Origin: Tribonema minus
Taxonomy: Eukaryota; Sar; Xanthophyceae; Tribonematales; Tribonemataceae
Direction of reading: 5' to 3'
DNA length: 64,000 bases
Assembly (NCBI GenBank): GCA_017506865.1
Contig: JAFCMP010000001.1
Coordinates: 1 to 64,000 of the forward strand
The notes under the pieces are model-generated. The model searched no databases. It had not been told where the DNA came from and saw only the letters and a program-made list of their open reading frames with translations. A program made the translations under genes and the position numbers. Positions 9,899 to 19,000 of the stretch are shown piece after piece. Every line of letters starts with the position of its first letter. Within the stretch, counting starts at the first letter, position 1.

Positions 9899-10131
9899 TG
9901 CCGCTGGACTACAGGTTCCCGGAGGGTTGCGAGGGGGCGGCGGCTGAGGCCGCAGCGGCAGGCACCCCCGTCGCGGAGTCGCCGCCGCCGCCGACCGCGG
10001 ACGAGGGGCGCGGACGCGGTCGCGGTCGCGGCGCTCCCCGCAACCGGCCACCCCTCGAGGGCGTCAAAAGAGCTCATTCAGTCATGCCCGCTCTGGGGTA
10101 CACAGATTTTTGCCGTCCGCGCACCCCATGA
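9899..10131 (+). pseudogene. C-terminal fragment of the PLP-enzyme-like gene
   Basis: Starts LPLDYRFPEG and continues through a proline run and TADEGRGRGRG, closely matching the shifted C-terminus of the gene at 5357-6972 (LPLDYRFPPDGG…PTADEGRAA). Nothing upstream of it matches the enzyme domain, so it is a partial duplicate. Confidence 0.55.
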
Positions 10132-10299
10132 TGTCATGTGTGAAAATTCGCAAACGCAGAAGGGGGTCTGTAGGCCAGCCCGTCTAACATTTTCAAGTCT
10201 CGGCGCTCAAATGCCAGCACTCTCCCTTGGAGTCCCCCTCTCTGAGTTCTTTGAGTGAAGGGCGAACGTGTCTGTTCGCGAGGGTCCCCGAGTAGGTCG

Positions 10300-10590
10300 T
10301 GGCCCGCGCGAGGGACGCGGCGACCACGCTCAGGTGTCCTGTGCGGATCACGTCATGGGTCACTTGCACAGCTGCGGCTCATCGCAAGTAATAAGCATGA
10401 TCGCGATTCGAGCGTGTGAACATAAAGAGATGAGCGACATGGTCACTTGCGAATGCCTCGTGCATTTCCAAGTGCAGTTGGTGGAAATTGATCTAACGCT
10501 GAGCTCCGCAGAAACAAACAAATGCAAGATCGACAGAAGAGTAGAACGTTTAACAAGAGTCATGTTCACGTGGTCATCTGCGTACTGATT
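10300..10590 (-). pseudogene. Remnant of a paralogue of the neighbouring membrane protein
   Basis: Noticeably less GC-rich. The minus-strand tail CDEPQLCK-stop (10355-10385) mirrors ADEPQTCKCPTT at the end of the gene at 10612, and the DNA after it (GACGTGA / GACGTGA context) is also similar. The rest is not recognisable. Confidence 0.4.
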
Positions 10591-10611
10591 GGTGTTTATT
10601 GTTTGCGCGAC

Positions 10612-11400
10612 TCACGTCGTGGGGCACTTGCACGTCTGCGGCTCATCGGCATTGCTCTTCACGGCAGTAAATACGACCATACCTACGAGGACGCAAAATA
10701 GCAAGGACGCACCATCAAAAACTGTCTGCCCGTTCTGCAAAAGTTTAACTTCGTCAGGGGTAACGGGGGGCTGACGCTGCACCGCCGAGGTCGATGGAGG
10801 CATATCGTCAAGAACCTTCATATACTCCAGCGCCACCGCCTTCGCCGCAGTCCCAGATACCTTGAGATAGGACTTCACGAACTCATCATCAAGCTTGATG
10901 ATGAACTCAAGCACGAGGGCATCAATGACCGGATCTAGTGGGCTCGGTGTCACAAATAGCAGCCACAGGTTGATGAGGTACACTGCCTGCTCATATGTCG
11001 TGTTCATGAAATCATCAACAGGAGCTGTCCTGTAGAAGAAACTAGTGTGGGTGAGAGCAACCCACTGGCGCTGAAAAACAAGTGAATATACCGAACAGAG
11101 CTGCGGGTCTAATGGCGGCAACGAAGTGCTAGTGACAGCCTCGATCAACTCCTTGATGCGAATGCGATTCATCCAGCGCAGAACAGTACCCCTCGCTGTG
11201 TAAACGGCTCCAATCATGACCGTAGTGAGCTGTGCAGTCCAAGATGCTTTCTCTTCGTGAGAGGCGATTATGAACTTGCCAACGCTTAGCCCCAGGATGA
11301 TGATCGGAATCACGAGCTGCGCAAGTAGGAGCAGCGCAGCGCAAATGATGACGGCAGTGAGATACCATTTACTGGTGGCCTCACACCGCTCCTGTAAGTC
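10612..11400 (-). CDS. Predicted membrane protein in a lower-GC island, 5' end abuts telomere repeats
   Basis: The frame is open from about 11400 to the stop at 10612. It has an N-terminal hydrophobic segment (LTAVIICAALLLLAQLVIPIII), a helical middle rich in charged and aromatic residues, and a C-terminal segment (LLFCVLVGMVVFTAV) before a Cys tail. There is no ATG near the start. Upstream the frame meets a TAG within TTAGGG-like repeats. ACTTACAG just before GAGCGG (11396) could be a splice acceptor, in which case the first exon lies beyond the telomere-like tract. Base composition differs from the neighbours, which suggests recent transfer. Confidence 0.5.
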   Translation of the reverse strand, partial: DLQERCEATSKWYLTAVIICAALLLLAQLVIPIIILGLSVGKFIIASHEEKASWTAQLTTVMIGAVYTARGTVLRWMNRIRIKELIEAVTSTSLPPLDPQLCSVYSLVFQRQWVALTHTSFFYRTAPVDDFMNTTYEQAVYLINLWLLFVTPSPLDPVIDALVLEFIIKLDDEFVKSYLKVSGTAAKAVALEYMKVLDDMPPSTSAVQRQPPVTPDEVKLLQNGQTVFDGASLLFCVLVGMVVFTAVKSNADEPQTCKCPTT

Positions 11401-11672
11401 TCCCTAACCCTAACCCTAAAACCTAACCTAACCCTAATCCTAACCCTAACCCTAAGTTTCCGGCATATATACCTGCATATACGAGGTCCTAACCCTAACC
11501 CTAACCCTAACCCTAACCCTAGGCCTAACCGTAAACCGATAAGTCCCTAGCCTAGCCCTAGCCCTAGCCCTAAGCTAGCCCTAGTCCTATGCCACTGTCC
11601 AAGGCCTTAACCCTAAGCCCTAGCCCTAGCCCTAGCCCTAGCCATTGCCCTAGGCCCTGACTAGGTCCTGGG
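11401..11672. repeat. Interstitial telomere-like tract
   Basis: Many CCCTAA units, some perfect and tandem (11488-11520), grading into CCCTAG units (11545-11645). A non-repetitive insert (11456-11487) with TATATACC/GCATATAC splits it. Orientation is C-rich on the plus strand. It is bounded by the membrane-protein gene on the left and GATG/GA/GT microsatellites (11684-11830) on the right. Confidence 0.9.
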
Positions 11673-11836
11673 CCCCTGAGGTCCGATGGATGGATGGATG
11701 GATGCATCGCGGACGATCGAGAGCAGCAGCTGCAGAAGCGGAAGGGGAGAGAGGGAGAGAGAGAGAGAAAGAGTGTGTGTGTGTATTTGTGTGTGCGCTT
11801 GCGCGTGGGCGCGTGGGCGCGTGGGCGGACTTCAGG

Positions 11837-13530
11837 TCACTGATCGACGCGCGGACGCGACGCGCCGACGGGCGCCCGCTGGCGCCTCCGGACGCGGCGC
11901 GAGTCTCGCCCGGGGACGCCGCGGGCGCGCTTGCCCGTCGCCTCCGGAGCCGGAGCGGGAGCCGAGTCCGACGCGGACGCGGACGCCGACGCCGCGAGGG
12001 CGATCAGCGCGGTCGTCGCGTCCGCGAGCGCCGGCCTCGGGTCGGCCGCCGGCGGCCCCGGCAGCGGCGCGAGGGCGAACGCGAGGCGGTTCAGCGCCGC
12101 GGCCGCGTTGCCCCTGGGCCCCCCCGCCCCCCTCCGCAGCAGCTCGTCGACGCACGCCCGGAGGGCCGCCGCGAGCTCCTCGCCGCCGGGGCGAGCGCGG
12201 AGGCAGGCCAGAGCGCGCAGCGCGGGCGCGTCGTCGGCGGCGGCGTCGGCCGCCGCCCGCGCCGGGATCCGGAGGGCCTCCGCGATCGACGCCGCCGCCG
12301 TCGCGGCGGTCCCTCCACCGTCGCGTTCGCCGTCGCGTTCGCCGTCGCGTTCGCTGTAGCGTCCGCCGTCGCGTTCGCCGTCGTCGCCGGCGCCCGCGGT
12401 CTCGGCGACCCGGGCCTCGAGGTCGGGCGCCACCTCCGTCTCCGCCTCCGGCTCCCTCGCCCCCCGAGGCTCCGTCGCACCGCCCTCGGCGCCGGAGCCG
12501 GCCCGCGACTGCGACTGCGACGGCGCGGGCTCGGGCGCGGCCTCGGGCTCGGGCGCGGGCTCGGGCTCGGGCTCGGGCGCGGGCTCGGGCTCGACGGAAG
12601 GGCGGCCCCGTCCCGTCGACGCCGAATCTTCGGGCGCCCGCCGCCGCGACGACGTGGGTCGCCTCGCGAGTCGCCTCAGCGCGCGGGGGGACGGAGGCGG
12701 CGGCAGGGCGGGGGCGAGGCCCCGCGCCGCGTCGGTCTCCGCCCTCCGCCTCCCCCCCACGAAGCCGCAGTCGCCTCCGACGTACGCCCGCCAGGCGTCC
12801 CAGTCCTCCTCCGGAGGCTCGTCCGCGACGGAGAGGCAGGAGTAGCGCGCCAGCTTGGCGCACGGAGCGCAGCGTCCCGTCGCCGCCCTCGAGGTGACGG
12901 GCACGCCGCAGCAGGCGCAGGGCGCCGTGTTCGCCGCCCCCCTGCGCTCCGCCGCGGCCGTCGCCTCGCTCAGCCGTCCGACGAGGGAGGTGGCGTCGCC
13001 GAACACGGCCCCGCACCCCCTGCACCACCCCACGCGCCCCCCCCGCGCCAGGGCGACCAGGGACGGCGGGCCCCACTCCGAGTCCTCCCCGTAGAAGTCC
13101 CCCCAGGCGGCCTGCTGGACCGCCGCGGCGGCCTGTGCGTCCGTCCTGTAGCGGCCGCACCCGTCGACGACGGCGCGCCTCAGCTCCCCCGTGTGAGGGC
13201 AGGTCCACGCCAGTCCCCCCCGCACCGCGTGACCTCGCCCCCCGTCGAGTAGCTGAGGGCGCCGGCCGCGGCTCTCACGGCCTTGACTGGGAACGGCGCC
13301 TTGGTCGCCCCCCCGGCCGCCTCGCCCCAGCGCGGACGGGCCCGGGGTCGCCTGCAGAAGGACCGGGCGACGTCGTCCGAGGGTCTGCGGCGGTCGTCGC
13401 GGCGAGCGCAGCTGCGCTCGCCTCCGCGATCGCAGCGGTCGCCGCGGCGGTCGCTGCGATAGCCGCAGCGGTCGCCGGGGGCGCGGTCGTCGCGGCAGCT
13501 GTCGTGGCGGCGGCGTTCGTCTCGCGCCAT
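11837..13530 (-). CDS. Multi-zinc-finger protein with acidic repeats
   Basis: From the ATG at 13530 the protein has an Arg/Asp/Cys-rich N-terminus. Several Cys pairs follow (RCGG…WTCPH; WCRGCGAVF; PCACCGVPV; RCAPCAKLA), consistent with zinc ribbons in the first third. Then comes a Pro/Glu repeat region, an Arg/Asp/Glu stretch of ERDGERDGERDGG type, and a helical C-terminal domain (ALRALACLRARPGGEELAAALRACVDELL). A +1 correction is needed at the C7 run 13215-13221 to join the N-terminal and main frames. I do not recognise the family; a nucleic-acid-binding virion or transcription role is a guess. Confidence 0.55.
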
Positions 13531-13678
13531 CGCCGCGGTTTGCGAGGTAGTGAGCTCAGGGGCCCGCCTTCCGGGGGGGAGGGGGGCGGAACGCGGGGGG
13601 AGGGTGCGCGGGGGACGAGGGACGGGGGACGCGGACGGACGGCTCTCCCCCCCGGCGTCCCTCGCCGTCGTCACTGGC

Positions 13679-13688
13679 GAAAATATGT
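13679..13688 (+). promoter_or_regulatory. AT-rich promoter element GAAAATATGT
   Basis: Isolated AT decamer in GC-rich DNA, 33 nt before the ATG at 13721. The same ten bases occur at 61124-61133 ahead of another gene, and GATAATATGT lies ahead of the methyltransferase gene (19969-19978, minus strand). Confidence 0.5.
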
Positions 13689-13720
13689 ACGACGGCCGGC
13701 ATAGCGCGCCCGGAGGAGGC

Positions 13721-15484
13721 ATGGACCCCCGCGAGCGAGCCGCACCGGGTCTGGCGAGGCCCCCGTCCACCTCCTCTCTGCCCCCCGAGATGCTGGAGAG
13801 CATCTCCAACAGGAACGCCATCAGGGAGGAGGGGGAGGGGGAGGGGGGGTCGCGCGACGCGGAGCCCCGTCGCCGCTCGTCGACGCCGACGTTCGTCAGG
13901 GAGCAGTTCGCCCCCGGCGCCGGAGTCCCCGCGGGCGGAGCGGGAGACCCCGAGGGTCCCGACCTCGGTTTCGGAGACCTGGTCGACGGCGGAGAGTTCG
14001 AGGAGGAGGGCGAGTTCGACGACGGCGAGGAGGAGGAGGGGGGGGAGGAGGAGGAGGAGGAGGACGACGACGACGGCGAGGACCTCGACGGCCTCGGAGA
14101 CGACGACGGAGGAGGTTCGTTCGAGGAGGCGCCCGGGAGGGGGCCGCCGCGAGGAGGGGACGGCGGGTACCGTCGCCGAGAGCGTCACGCGGCTCCGGCC
14201 GGGCGGCGCGAGCAGGACGGCCGCGCCGAGGCGCGTCGCGGGCCGAGTCGCGGCGACGAGCCGCGCCGGGGGGGCAGGGAGCGGGGGGGTTCGCCCCCCG
14301 CGGGGTATCGGCGGCGCGACGACGACCGCGAACGCGAACGCGACCGCGACGCCCGCCGGCGCAGGCGCGACGGAGGCGGCCGCCGAGACGGAGGAGACCG
14401 ACGCGGACGCGACTGCGGACGCGACGGCGGGCGCGACGGCGGCTCGGACCGCCGCAGGCGGCGCGACGAGAGCGCGGACGACCGATCCGAGCGCGAATAC
14501 GGCAAGCGGCCCTCGAGGCGCCGCGGCGACGACGACGGTCGCCGCCGCCGGCGCGATCGCGGTTCGTCCGCGGGGGGGTCGTCCTCGAGGGGATCCGTCT
14601 ACGGCGGCCGCCGCGGCCGGCGCGACCGCGACTACGACGAGGACGACCGCGGCTACGGGCGGTCCGTGTACGGCGACGGGGATCCGGAGGAGGGGGGGGA
14701 CGGCGTGGACGACGCGGCGGGCCCCTACGCCCACGCCGACCCCGCCCGCGCCGGGCATGAGGCCGACATCAGGAGGGCCGTCGACAGCTACCACGCGTTC
14801 GCGGAGCAGACGCGGCGCGAGACGGACGAGATCGAGAGGACGGAGATCCTGTACAGGTTGAGGCAGCTGGAGAAGGACGGGTTCCCGCCGTCCAAGAGGG
14901 TGACCGCGACGACGCCGATCGACGCGATCCGCTAGGAGCTCTACAGGCAGACCCGCGAGGCCGACAGGGAGAGGGGGCTCAAGTGGCTCAGGCAGCTGCT
15001 GGTGACGGGGGCGAGGTTCCTGGAGCTGGGCAACGCCCGCTTCAACCCGTTCGACCTCAACCTGAGGGGCTACAGCCGGTCCGTGGCCCTGTCCGTGGGG
15101 GACTTCGACGGCCCCCGGCTGGCCCTGCACTCGCACTACTCCGGGAGGGGGGCGGGCATGCACCCGGTGGCGCAGATCGCCCTGGCCGTCGCGGGCAGCG
15201 CCGTCTTCCACTGCGCCAGCCAGGTCGCGGAGGACGAGACGCGCACGCCGACGCGGGCGGGCCAGGTGCTGGGCGCCATGGCCCAGAGGGCAAGGGCGTC
15301 GAACCCGTTCAAGGCCATGGGGGCGGCCGCGGCGGCCGCGGCCGCGGCGGGGGGCGGGGGCGGACAGGCGCGGGTGCAGTCGGGGGGGGTCGGCGCGGGG
15401 TCCGCCGTCGCGGCGAACGGCGCGGGCGCGCCCCGCCGGCGCATGACGGGACCGCCCCCCAGCGACGACGAGGAGTCCGACTGA
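13721..15484 (+). CDS. DUF5767-like giant-virus conserved protein, one in-frame TAG
   Basis: The C-terminal half matches a protein conserved across giant viruses. An ILYRLRQLEKDGFPPSK block leads into a helix (ELYRQTREADRERGLKWLRQL), then FLELGNARFNPFDLNLRGYS, a short spacer, and a hydrophobic segment (VAQIALAVAGSAVFHCASQ). The long N-terminus is low complexity: acidic (ED runs near residues 90-130), then Arg/Asp/Gly-rich. A single TAG at 14933-14935 interrupts the frame inside the conserved part, and homology continues immediately after it in the same frame to a TGA at 15482. Intron removal does not explain it, because the residues on both sides are conserved. Function unknown; likely virion-associated. 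Confidence 0.7.
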
Positions 15485-15493
15485 GATTCGCGA

Positions 15494-15697
15494 CTAACAC
15501 AGTAAGGCCCTCTTCGTCTCGCGCCTGACGGAGGAGTACGACGGGGCGGGGAGGCGTCCGGCGTCCGCGGGGTCGGGGGGAGGCCGCGTCGCCCCCCAGC
15601 GCCTCGTCAGCCTGGCGGACGCCTCGCGCAGGGACCCCTCGGACCCCAGCTCCGCGGCCCCGCCCACGCCCACGAAGGCGTCCGCGACCTCGGCCAT
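15494..15697 (-). CDS. Short possible ORF facing the primase-like gene
   Basis: Sixty-seven codons from ATG at 15697, with a plausibly helical sequence (MAEVADAFVGVGGAAEL…SLREASARLTRRW). It occupies the stretch where an N-terminal primase domain would be expected for the next gene on the other strand. It could equally be the antisense of a decayed plus-strand frame. Confidence 0.25.
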   Translation of the reverse strand: MAEVADAFVGVGGAAELGSEGSLREASARLTRRWGATRPPPDPADAGRLPAPSYSSVRRETKRALLC

Positions 15698-15736
15698 GAC
15701 CTGCGCGAGGTCGGCGGTCCGCGCGAGGGGGTCGGA

Positions 15737-17161
15737 GTGGACGCCTCCGTCTACAAGAGGGGCTCCTCCCTGAGGATGGTGCACTCCTTCAAGTTCAGGG
15801 AGTGCAAAGGGTGCAGCAGGGAGAGGAACAGGGAGCTGGCGGCGGCGGAGAAGAAGGCCAGGGCCGAGGCCGCGAGGGCCCTGGGGCTGGGGTCGGAGGA
15901 GTCCCGGTCCGCCCTGGCGGTGCTGCGGGGGGCCCGGAATCTGGCGCACAGGGAGCCCAAGTCGACGGGGGGGCCCCTCCGGCGCTACCTCGCCCTCGTC
16001 GCGGAGAAGCGGTCCTGCCCCTCCTGCCTGGGCAAGGGCAGGGTGCCCGACCTGGAGGCCGGGTTCTACTCGGTGAGGAGCGTCAGCGGGGCGGGGGGGG
16101 AGGTCCGCGAGGGCCCCCTCGCGAGGGCCCGCGAGGACCCCGCCGTCGCCGTCTACCTGAGCTCCGTGCGGAGGTACCTGGGGGAGCCGTCGACGCCCCT
16201 GTCGTGGCCCGAGGGGGCCCCCGCGGCGGAGCCCGTGGAGATCGAGGACGTGCCGCTGACGCCCGAGGAGGAGGCCGCGGGGCACCCCCCCCGCAGCCGC
16301 GCGAGGAGGCTCGAGTACGCCCCCCCTCCCCTCAAGGGCAAGGGGGCGAGGCTGCGGAAGGAGCCCGCGTGCGCTCCCGGGGCGGGAGGGGGGGCGCACC
16401 TCGAGGAGGCCTGCAGGCGCATGCTGGCGGGGGGCTTCGCGGGGGAGGCCTACAGGGAGTGCGACGTGCAGCAGGTGTACAGGCTGGTGGGGGCGGCCGT
16501 CGAGAAGCCGCGGGTCGAGGACAGGCACGCCGACGGGTCCCCCCCCTACGCCGTGGTGATCGCGACGACGGGGTTCGGCAGTCAGTACTGCCAGGCGGCG
16601 AGGAGGCACCACGGGGCCAACAGGGTGTACTTCGGGCTGCGCTCCGACGGCACGGGGGTGCAGAGGTGCCACTCGAGGAAGGACGCGAGGTGCGCGAGGC
16701 CGTGCGCCCCGCCCTTCAAGGTCCCCGTGCAGGTGTTCGTGAGGGCCTTCCCCTTCAGCCCCCGGGCCATGGCGGTGCCGGAGGAGGAGGTGGCGCTGTG
16801 GGAGACGCGCAAGCTGGGGGCGGACTACCTGCAGAGGTACAGGAGGCCGGGGACGCCCAGGCTGCCGGCGGGGATCCTGGAGAGCGAGGGCGGGGGCAGG
16901 ATGTCGGGCGTCATGTTCCGGGACTTCGTCAAGGCGGGGCGGGAGAGGATGGCGAGGGCGGCGGCGGCGGCGAGGGCGAGGTCCGCGTCCGGGGCGGCGT
17001 CGTCCGCGGGCAAGCGCCCCCGCGACGACGAGGCCGGGGGGGACGCCGCGGCGGGGACCGGACGGTGCTGTCCGAGGCCGCGTCCGGGCGCCGCCGACGG
17101 CGGCGCGCCCCCGGCCCCCTGCGAGGACGAGTTCGAGGACGAGTTCGAGGACTGCACGTAA
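15737..17161 (+). CDS. Primase-polymerase C-terminal zinc domain protein (N-terminal catalytic domain not seen)
   Basis: Two features recall the C-terminal part of viral and eukaryotic PrimPol/UL52-type primases. Near the N-terminus, VDASVYKRGSSLRMVHSFK matches the usual D-x-VY-x(n)-R-x-FR-x(3)-SSK element. Near residues 280-330 there is a zinc-knuckle-like block (GSQYCQ…RRHHGANRVYFGL…VQRCHSRKDARC). The archaeo-eukaryotic primase catalytic Asp motifs are not visible in this ORF or just upstream; an earlier TAA sits at 15503 in this frame. No ATG precedes the conserved start, so GTG 15737 is only nominal. The C-terminus is Ala/Arg-rich and ends in acidic repeats. The gene may be truncated, or the catalytic part may be encoded elsewhere. 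Confidence 0.5.
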   Translation: MDASVYKRGSSLRMVHSFKFRECKGCSRERNRELAAAEKKARAEAARALGLGSEESRSALAVLRGARNLAHREPKSTGGPLRRYLALVAEKRSCPSCLGKGRVPDLEAGFYSVRSVSGAGGEVREGPLARAREDPAVAVYLSSVRRYLGEPSTPLSWPEGAPAAEPVEIEDVPLTPEEEAAGHPPRSRARRLEYAPPPLKGKGARLRKEPACAPGAGGGAHLEEACRRMLAGGFAGEAYRECDVQQVYRLVGAAVEKPRVEDRHADGSPPYAVVIATTGFGSQYCQAARRHHGANRVYFGLRSDGTGVQRCHSRKDARCARPCAPPFKVPVQVFVRAFPFSPRAMAVPEEEVALWETRKLGADYLQRYRRPGTPRLPAGILESEGGGRMSGVMFRDFVKAGRERMARAAAAARARSASGAASSAGKRPRDDEAGGDAAAGTGRCCPRPRPGAADGGAPPAPCEDEFEDEFEDCT

Positions 17162-17278
17162 TGCGACGTTCGATTTAGACTCCTCGCATCCCGCATCCCC
17201 GCTCCCCGCGCGTCGCCGCGCTTTTTCTCTGTCGCCCCCGCCGTCTGCCGCGCGCCGCACTCGCCGCGCCGCGCCCTC

Positions 17279-17689
17279 ATGTCGTCGTCGTCCGCGGCCG
17301 CGTCCGCGTCAGCGCCCGCCGACGACGCCTTCGCGGACCAGGTGCAGAGGTACCTCGCCCTGGACGAGGCCCTGAGGGAGCTGGGGCAGAGGTCGCTGGC
17401 CCTGAAGCGCGAGCAGAAGGCCCTGTCGGGTCTGATCCTGACCGCCATGACGGCGCGGGGCTACAAGCAGTGCGAGACCGACACGGTCAACCTGAGGGTC
17501 AGCACGACCCGGGCCCAGGCGGCGCTCAGCATGAAGCTGGTGGAGGAGGCCCTCGCGGAGGCCTTCGGGGGGCGGCGCGAGTTCGTCGACAGGGCCGTGC
17601 AGAGGATCAAGGACAAGAGGGCGGAGGGGGCGGGGGACAGGACGAGGCTGAAGCGCGTCGCCCGCAGGGGAGGCGCGGGCGCGGCGTAG
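17279..17689 (+). CDS. DUF5760-like small giant-virus protein
   Basis: About 136 residues. A coiled helix (YLALDEALRELGQRSLALKREQKAL) is followed by a compact domain ending in RTRLKRVARR. This layout (helix, short conserved core, basic RxxLKR end) fits a small protein family widespread in giant viruses. Follows the primase-like gene in the same direction. Function unknown; ends TAG. Confidence 0.55.
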   Translation: MSSSSAAASASAPADDAFADQVQRYLALDEALRELGQRSLALKREQKALSGLILTAMTARGYKQCETDTVNLRVSTTRAQAALSMKLVEEALAEAFGGRREFVDRAVQRIKDKRAEGAGDRTRLKRVARRGGAGAA

Positions 17690-18367
17690 CGACCGACGGA
17701 CGGAGAGGGGAGCCGGCGTCGGCGTGAATATTATGTGGCGAGGGCCCCAGACCGGACCGACTCCGCGCCCGCGCGCCGCTCTCCCCCCGCCGCCATGGGG
17801 GGGGGGGGGTTAGGGTTAGGGGTAGGGGGGGGTTACCACGGCGGGGGCGCCGCCCGCGGGAGCGGCGGCGGCGGCGGCGGCGGGTGGCGGCGCGGGGGCC
17901 GGGGCGGCGGCGGCACGCGCGCTCGAGGGGGAGGCCATGGCGAGCTGCGGCGGTGGCGGGGGGGCTCACAATAACCGAAGGGCGGCGGGCGCCGTCGCCC
18001 CTCGCCGCCGCGCCGAGACCCGCCCCGCGCGAGCGGAAGGCTCCCTCCCGCGCCGTCGCCGCCCCGCCGCCCGCGCTCATCGTCCGTGGGCCGCCGCGGG
18101 CGCGCGCGTGCCCGTGCGGCTGCGTGTGTGCGCGTGCGGCTGTGTGTGGGTGTGGTGGCGGTGTGTGGGTGCGGGTGTGTGTGGGTGCGGGTGTGTGTGG
18201 GTGCGGGTGTGTGTGGGTGCGGGTGTGTGTGGGTGCGGGTGTGTGTGGGTGCGGGTATGTGTGGGTGCGGGTGTGTGTGCGGCCGCGGGTGTGCGGCTGT
18301 GTGTGGTGTGCGGCGAGATGTGAGAGGACGCGCGCTCGTGCTCAGCCAACCCTGCTTATCTCTACCT
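17690..18367. other. Intergenic: telomere-like units and a GT-rich minisatellite
   Basis: No gene supported. Contains an AT element (GAATATTATG, 17726-17735), a short GGGTTAGGGTTAGGGG tract at 17807-17822, a poly-G/GGC stretch, and a 14 bp minisatellite (GTGTGTGGGTGCGG) repeated about eight times in 18160-18275. Confidence 0.6.
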
Positions 18368-18705
18368 AACCCTAGTTGGGACACCTCCGGGCAACCCAGA
18401 CCATCTGGCAAAACTCGGGAGACCCACACCCATGGGTGAGGGCCTAAGACATCCCCTCGATTTCACTGAATCAGCCCCCGATGTCCCGACTAGGGTTAGG
18501 TGGTCGGTCAGGAAGTAGGTCAAGGGAGGGTAGGCAGGTATACATCAAATTTCTAAACCCTTCTAATGACCGCCTAACCCTAGTCGGGACACCTCCGGGC
18601 AACCCAGACCATCTGGCAAAACTCGGGAGACCCACACCCATGGGTGAGGGCCTAAGACATCCCCTCGATTTCACTGAATCAGCCCCCGATGTCCCGACTA
18701 GGGTT
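18368..18705 (+). repeat. 130 bp palindrome-ended repeats, cluster 1 (2 copies)
   Basis: Copies at 18368-18497 and 18576-18705. Each is 130 bp with inverted ends AACCCTAGTCGGGACA / TGTCCCGACTAGGGTT and a conserved core containing ACCATCTGGCAAAACTCGGG, the short palindrome CACCCATGGGTG and CCCCTCGATTTCACTGAATC. The end sequence itself contains a telomere-like AACCCTAG. The first copy has one mismatch in its left end (AGTTGGG). Confidence 0.95.
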
Positions 18706-19000
18706 AGGTGGGTGGTCAGGAAGTAGGTCAATGGAGCGTAGGTAGCTATATATTCAGGTGAGGTAGATGTCCCTGGCTGGCTGGCTGAAGCCATTGCTCC
18801 ACACCTCACCGTCGCCGCTATGCGGTCCACGCGGGCGGGGCAGGTGGCGACCGACCCGGATCCGGCCTTCGACTAGAGCGCCACGTCCGCGGGCTTCGCG
18901 AACTTCGCGGCCGATCCGCGCCGTGACGGAGGCGGACAGGGGTCATAACGTGCAGGAACGCTTCCACGCCCCTTCAGGCGAACGACGCCGATCTCGGGGC
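18706..19000. other. Intergenic
   Basis: Spacer between repeat cluster 1 and the methyltransferase stop. Includes the GTAGGTAG-type sequence that follows many copies of the 130 bp repeat. No gene supported. Confidence 0.4.

Noticed and set aside
14897..14935. An intron (GTGACC…GCTAG) explaining the TAG in the DUF5767-like gene
   Set aside because: Only about 36 nt, and it would remove residues that are part of the family's conserved block.
18120..18300. Cys/Val/Gly-rich ORFs over the GT minisatellite
   Set aside because: Translation of a simple repeat in several frames; no start context or homology.
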